DNA of 9,880 nucleotides from an uncultured Clostridia bacterium (GTDB taxonomy: Bacteria; Bacillota; Clostridia; Oscillospirales; Ruminococcaceae), in the NCBI GenBank assembly GCA_947628385.1, contig CANQZS010000051.1, forward strand, positions 1 to 9,880. The letters are read 5' to 3'. Within the stretch, counting starts at the first letter, position 1, and each line of letters opens with the position of its first letter. Of this stretch, positions 1 to 7,300 are shown piece by piece. The translations under genes and the position numbers were made by a program. The notes below the pieces were generated by a model that saw only the letters and a list, made by a program, of their open reading frames with translations, was not told the origin of the DNA and did not search any database.

Positions 1-1380
1 GTCATAGCCATAGGTATAGGTATTGCCCTTGGGATCGGTCATGGTCTCAAGCTGACCGTTTGACGTGCTGTAGCCGAACTCAGTTCTATTGCCGAGCGCG
101 TCTATAATCGCCGTGTTTCTATCGAGAACGTCGTACTCGTATTTTGTAGTACCGCCGTTCGCCTCGGTTGTCGAAACAAGACGATATTTTGCGTCATAGA
201 CGTAACTTACCTTAGAGCCATTAGGATATGTCTTTTCAACAAGGTTTCCAACCGCGTCATAGGTCATTTCAACGGTTCTGCCGAGGCGATCCGTTGCCTT
301 GATATTTCTGTTCTCCGCGTCATACTCGAAGGTCTCGGTGGTGTTGTCGCAGTATGTGATCTTCACGAGATTGCCGTAGAGATCGTAATCATACGTTGTT
401 CTTCTGCCTTTTGAATCTACCGCAGCAGTCATATTTCCAACGGAATCATACTCGGTGTTCGTTACGGAGCCGTCCGCGTAGATTATCTGCGTTACGTTTC
501 CGTAAACATCGTAAGCATACTTCTCCGTAAGATTTTCAACGCCGTTTTCGGTAGTCCTTGTTACGGTCTTAGAGGCGCAGTTGCCCTCGGAATCATAGGT
601 GAATGTTACTGTTTCGCCGTTTCCGTTCACGGAGGATATAACTCTGCCCTCGGAATCATACGACATCTGCATATAGCTGCCGATTTCATCGGTTATGCTT
701 ATGACTCTGCCCTTGATATCGTATTTGTACTTTGTTTCATTGCCCTCCGCATCTGTTGTGTCGGTAAGATTGCCGAAATCATCATAATTAACAACAAATT
801 GGGTTACGCCCATAGAGGTGATGGTTTTGAGTTGTCCCTTTTCACTATAGGTGTTGTTTACTGTTTCACCCAGCGCATTGGTCATGGAGATCAGATTGCC
901 CTGCGCGTCATAGTTGTAGGTCGTAACATTGCCGAGTGCATCGGTTTTGCTCTTAAGATTGCCGTAGCTGTCGTATGTAGACAACGTGGTATTGCCAAGC
1001 GCATCGGTTTCGGAAATTACATTTCCTCTGCCGTCGTAGATGTAAACGGTCGAGTGACCAAGACGATCCGTTACAACGTCCTGTCTGCCCTCAATATCAT
1101 GCGAAAATTCAAGGCGGTTGCCGTTAGCGTCGATTGTGGCGATAAGTCTGCCGTTATCATCATACTCGTTGCGGGCTACCTTTATTCCGCGTGAATCGAT
1201 AATATCCGTGAGATAGTGGTTTCTGTCATACTTGAACGTGGTGGTCTCTCCCGCCTCGTCCGTTACAGCGGAGAGATCGCCGTTGGAGCTGTAGGTATAC
1301 TGTACGGTTTTCCCGTAGGGATCGGTTATCTTCGTAACGCGGTTCTCCGAATCGCGCTCAAATACGATGGACTTGCCGTC
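1..1380 (-). repeat. RHS/YD repeat array (at least 21 copies, continues beyond window)
   Basis: From about residue 2507 the protein is a regular run of repeats of about 20-23 residues on the pattern YDxxGxLxxxTDxxGxxxxY. Clear examples are YDGRGNVISETDALGNTT, YDSYGNLKSKTDALGNVT and YDAVGNLVEKTYPNGS. I count 21 copies before the left edge, where a further one begins with GYD. A few have lost the central glycine (YDRNHYLTDI, YDAENRNIKA, YDAKYRLVST), which is common. RHS repeats wrap into a beta-barrel shell around a C-terminal effector. The RHS core motif (often DPxGR or similar, PxxxxDPxG) that marks the cleavage point is not in view. Confidence 0.96.
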
Positions 1381-4300
1381 CGAGTGCTTAACCTCGTTTT
1401 CGGTAAAGGTTATAACATTGCCGTTGGTGTCGGTAATGCTCTCAACACCATTGTCGTCACTGATGATATATACCGTACCGTCAGGTCTGGTGAGCTTGTA
1501 CTTGCTCGGATTGTAAACCCTGATAGTATTGCTGTCGCACAGCTTGTTGCCCGTGAAAATAAGGTCTGTGGTAGTAGCAATAGCCTCAAGCTTGGATTTG
1601 GTGTTGCCCTGCGGCTCATAGCTTACGGAAATATCATACTCAATAGGATACAGATTGCGCTGATCGGGAGACAGCTTCATCTTGAACTTGTCAGTCTTGC
1701 CGTTACCATAGTCAATCGTGATTTCGTGGGTCCTGTCCTCGGCAAAATAGTATTTTTTTACAAATCCGGATTGTGCAGCCTCCTGTGACCAATAAAGTCC
1801 CGGTTCACAGCTCTCCGAAAGCTTAATGCTAGACAAAGTCATATCCCAGCCGTAACCGAAGTCGCCGCTCTTGGATTTTCTTCTGCTGTCATAGCTTCTG
1901 ATTACTGTCAGCGGATAGCCCGCAACAGGTATATCCATATCTTGGAATGCTATTGAGTAGTTGCCTATTTTCATTTGTCCCTCGACGGATACAACGATCT
2001 CGTCGGAAACAGAGTAATTTGAACTGCGTGCCGTCAAGCGGATATTATAATATCCGTTTTCAAGCAAAGTAGGATCGAAAATCCCGAGAACGCCGTTGTT
2101 GACAGCGGTATTTCCCGAAGCAAACTCGGTGTACTCCGTGCCATCGGCAGGACAGTATTCAAGGGCATAGTAAACAAGCCCCTCTCCGGACACCGTTCCT
2201 GTAACCTCAACGGGTGATGTTACAACAGCGCCGTCTGCAGGAGAAGAAATTGCTACAGTGCAGGCAGATCTGTCTGCGGGATCTACCACCTTGATTTTAA
2301 GGCTCTCGCTGATCTCGTTGCCAAGCTCATCCTTTGCCTTAACGGTAATGTCATATCTTCCGATCTCATCGGGAGTAAAGGACGCTTTCCCGTCCGGGTC
2401 GAGTTCGATCTCCTTGCCGTTTACTGTAACTGAAACGGATTCAATGCCGTCGGGATCGCTTGCTGAAACCTGGAAAGTAATTGTCTCGCCTATATTCGCG
2501 GTATCCGAGCCGTCATTCGCGTAAATTGTTACAGCGGGCTTGCCGTCATCGTAAACAAGCGGCTCAGTCACAAGAATATCGTATTCCTTTTGAACGAAGT
2601 TTTCCGACGGGTCTTCCGTTCTGATGATGAACTTGTAAATCCCTGTTTCATCGGGAGTAAATTCGATCTTGCCATTAACGATATCAACCGATTTCCCGTT
2701 AATTGTCGCGGTTGTGTTTACAATACCGCTGTCATCGGATGCGGTTATACCTATAATTATCGTTTCACCGAGCGTCATATAATGGGTAAGTCCGGTAATG
2801 CTCATTGTAGGGAGCGTAGTATCGTCAGCCGTAATCGTGCCTCTTGCCGCAATATTGTTGCCCGCGGCATCGTATGCCGAGATAACCACATTATAAGCAC
2901 CCGCCGCTTCCGGTGTAAACACAGCCTTGCCGTCTTTGACTGGAATTTCTTTGCCATTTACGGTAACTGTAACGAATACCTCGCCGCTGTCATCGGTCGC
3001 ACGGAACTCGAGCTTTGCCTCCTCGCCGACATAAGCCTGTGCGGGGAACGATATTATTTCAAGCTCCGGAGCAGTAGTATCCCCGGACGGCTCAAAGGCG
3101 GATATGCTCTTTGTCAAAGTCGCCGTATTCCCGGATGGGTCGGACAATACAACCGTAAAGGTATATATGCCCGCCTTATCGGGAGTAAATTCAATTATAT
3201 TGTCAACAACATCAACGGATAAGCCGTTTACTTCAGCGGAAATGTTTACCTCACCGCTGTCGTCAGACGCGCTGATCACAGCCGTTATTTTATTTCCAAC
3301 AAGGACGGTTTCGCTGTCAAACCGTATCTCTCCCATAGGGGGAGTATTGTCCTCCGTGCCATGTGAATTATCGGATACAGTTACTTTATATTCTTTTGTT
3401 ACAGAATTTCCGGACTTGTCCGAAGCGGTCACGGTAACAACATACTCGCCGATAGTGTCCGGAACAAACGCTGCTTTTCCGTCAACAACGTCAACAGGCG
3501 TATTGTTTACAGTAACTGTCACAAGGACCTCGCCGCTGTTATCGGCAGCTTCAACGGAAAATTCGACTTTTTGGTTTAATTCGGCAGATTCCGGAATACC
3601 GTTTACAGTTAAAACGGGGGCGGTAGTATCTGCTGCGGCAACTGTAACGTCCTGAGTCAATGCCGCCGCATTTCCAGCCGCGTCGGACACAGTGATCACG
3701 AAAGAATATGTTCCGACCTTATCGGGAATGAATGTGATTTTGTTATCAATAACCTCGATCTCATTTCCGTTTACGGCAGCCTTTATAAATACCTCGCCGC
3801 TATCGTCCTCGGCTTCGATAATGGCAATCACTTCATCGCCGACCGAAGCGTGAGTTGTATTGAACGTAACGCTTCCTGTAGGAGGATAAACGTCCTCGTT
3901 CAGTTCTTCCTCAACACAGTCAACAGTATATTCATGCACGACCGAGTTACCCGCAGCGTCTGTCGCGGTTACAACGATCTTATGCTCCCCAATACGATCC
4001 GGAGCAAAGCTTGCCTTGCCCTCGGAAATCTCAAGCTCGCTGCCGTTTGCGGTTATCGAAAGATGTACATCTCCACTTTCATCCGCTGCCTCGGCGATGA
4101 TCTCAATGCTCTGTCCTATAGTGATCTTCCCGGGAATACCGTTTACGGTAAGGGCAGGCGGTGTGGTGTCAAGCGTTGTTATGGTAACTTTCTGAGACAG
4201 AACAGCCTTATTTCCCGCCGCATCAGCAAGTGTGACTGCAACATTGTACTCACCCGTTTCATCGGGAGTAAAGCAAATCAAATTATCAACGACTTCAACA

Positions 4301-7300
4301 GGAACATCATTCAGGGCAGCGGTAACAATAACTTCTCCGCTGTCGTCCGAGGCTTCGATCCGCGCTGTGATCTCTTCGCCTACGTATGCCGCAGTCTTAT
4401 TAAACGTCAAAGTGCCTGTAGGAGGCGTAGTGTCGATATGATCACTTACGCTCAGCTTACGTTCAAAAGTTGTTGTATTTCCGGCATCATCATAAGCCTT
4501 TATAAAAATTGTGTATTCGCCGGCGGTTTCGGGAATAAACTCAAAAGAGTTGTTAACCCCCGATATAACTTCTCCGTTTACGGATACCTCGACATATACC
4601 GTGCCGCTGTCATCTTCGGCGACTACTTCCGTCAAAATCGGCTGATTTACAAACGGAGAATCACCGTTCCAGCTTATTCTGTAGCTGAATGTAGGAGCTA
4701 TAACATCGGCAAATTCAACGGTTATAATCGCGGATGCGGATATAGTCTTTCCCGAAACGGTAACAGCTTCAGCACGAAGCTCATATTCTCCTGCGTTTAA
4801 GGTATCAAGAAGATAAATCCCATCCTCGTTCAGTGATACCTCTTCACCATTAAGGGTATACTTAACGGACGCAATTTTAGATGTAACGGAAGTCGTTACC
4901 GCAAAGGACGCGGATTCACCAACGTTTACCTTTTCCGCGGACGTAGCTATCTCAATGCTCGGAACATCATTATTTACAATAATGTCAAATTCCTTCACGT
5001 CGGAATTACCCGCCCAATCAAAAGCTCTTACGATAACGTGATATGTTCCATTGCTGTTCGGCATGGTGAGCGTAAAGCTGCCGTCATCGGCAACATTGAT
5101 CGGCTGGTTTCCTCTGAAAATAACCGAATACCATGAGATCTCGGTATTGTTAAGATTATTTATTTTTGCGTTAATTTTCTGGTTTCTGTCCGCGTATGCG
5201 GGAAGATCAACCGAGATTTTCGGAAGAACCTCGGTCTCAACATCCGGATCGATATCATCATATTGCTCGGGTTGAGTAACGTTTATCACGCTTACCGCTT
5301 GAACTAATTTATCCCCATCGCTGACCGTACAAATTATTTCACAGCTTCCAACCTCAGAAACAGTTGCCGAAGTAATTAAGCTCTCATCATTTTCAAATGT
5401 AACAGAAGCATTTTCGCTCGACCACTTTACAGACACCTCGCCGCCTTTAAGGTCGTCGGAAACAACCGCACGGAGTGTGACCGGTCTGTTTACGTTGACC
5501 GTGTCCTTAGAGGATATGCTGACTGCCGGAGTGCTGTTGTCATATTCGGGATCGTCCGCGTCTTCAGACATGATCGTAATATCGTAAAGCTCTGGTGTTC
5601 TTCCGTCCGAAGACAATGACATATCAACATCAAGCTTTATGTAACGGCCGGAAAGCTCGGATATCTCCCCATAGTTTTTTACGGAAACAGGCTCGCCGAA
5701 TTCCTCTCCATCATCACTTACAGAAGCTGATACAGATACGGAACCGTCACCATGACGAACACCGTTCCAGAAGATTCTCGACCAAGCCGTATTGTCTCGT
5801 TCACTATCAAAAACAACAGACCAAGTACCGTTCTCGATATATTTGCTTTCCGGTATGCTTACATCGTCAAGATATATAACATGCGGCTTTCCGTCACGGT
5901 CATAATACACACATGACGTGTTTTCCGTTATATCCGCAAAGCCATTTACATCGTTAATGTTAATGGGGATGGAAATTGATTCGTTTTCATCTATAGAGAT
6001 CCTGTCGAAGCTCCACTCAAGCGAAACGCTTCCATCCTCATTTTTGGCAACAGAAGCAGGCTTCGGTGAAATTGCGGAAATGTCCACCGACTCACCGTTT
6101 TTAATTGTAGTCTTAAACGTAGTATTTCTTCCGGCAACATTGAACACTTCCGACGCGAAGTACGACATGATCTTTCCGATCTCATCGCTTGTCGGAGCAT
6201 TCTTGTAAATGCCGTTGCTGTTAATTGCTATGTTCTGCATCTGGAGCGTTCCCGACCCGATCATCAGAGCAAATATACGAACACCTTGTTCTCCCGCACG
6301 CTTTGCAGCAGCAAGAGACAAATCCGCAGATAGATCTTCTCCATCAGAAAGCAGGATGATAAATTTTTGCCTATTATCGTCGCTCATATCAGCAAACATA
6401 TCAAGGGCGGCGTCTATACCGCAATAAATATATGTGCCACCGTTTGCATACAGTCTATTTACTGCGTTATTAAGCAAAGTCTTATCTGAAGTAAGCGCTT
6501 GCTTAACAGAAGTGCTGTAAGTAAAACCTATTACCGCACAACGATCCACGTTTTTCATTTGAGAAATAATCTCTTTTGCAGCAATTTTGGTATTCTTCAT
6601 TCTTGAACCGTACATGCTACCTGATTCGTCGACAACCAAAATCAAATCTACCGCATTAGCGTTTACATCTGCTGCGCCAAATCCGCTCAAATCGTATTTG
6701 AGATTTATGGAGTTATCCTCCGGAGCAAGCATGGACTTATCCGAACCATAGGTTATCTTAATGCCCTTTCCATTTTCGGTATCTCCATACACCTTCTCCG
6801 AGGGATTGTTTTCTTCGGGATTCTTATCCGCAAGAATAAGCTGATCGGACACAGCAAGGCTGACCCCATTGAGAGTACCCTCATTGAAGTCCGAATCAGT
6901 AGTATATGTTTTTACAATACCCTTTGGTGCGGGTTGAACCATATCAAAGTTTGTGCCGCTGATATTGAAAATACTTCCGTTAAAGTTTATACTGTCGGCA
7001 TAAATAAAGCCCGTGACAGTAGTGTCATAAGTATTGAATGTGATGTTTCCGCGCGGTGCGTACATTGCACCGTTTACGTTTATCTGAGAGCCGTTGATCG
7101 TAATATTTCCGTTTCTCGAATAAAGCAGAACTCGTCCGGTGCTGTTGAATGACTGAACGTTATATGTAATGTTGCCCTCCGCAATAATATAGCAGTCGCC
7201 CTCAAAAGTAGTGCCGCTGATCACTACGTCGCCATTCACCTTGATTGACGAATCTATAATATTCTTGTCCTGCACATAGGTAGGGCTTTGCTCGAACGTT

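Noticed and set aside
799..1788. Two plus-strand open frames of 131 and 190 codons opposite the RHS repeats
   Set aside because: Their internal periodicity mirrors the YD repeats on the other strand; the minus-strand frame is unambiguous.
2590..3222. Plus-strand open frame of 210 codons
   Set aside because: Same antisense artefact in the same repeat region, with a Cys/Arg/Asn-rich sequence.
2278..4710. Possible CRISPR or satellite DNA because of the regular DNA periodicity
   Set aside because: The period is about 270 or 545 bp, in frame and diverged at third positions, as expected for protein domain repeats.
3850..4800. Long plus-strand open frame of 316 codons opposite the Ig array
   Set aside because: It is antisense to the giant gene, has a Cys/Arg/Asn-rich composition unlike a real protein, no ribosome binding site and no recognisable domain; the repeats simply leave that antisense frame open.
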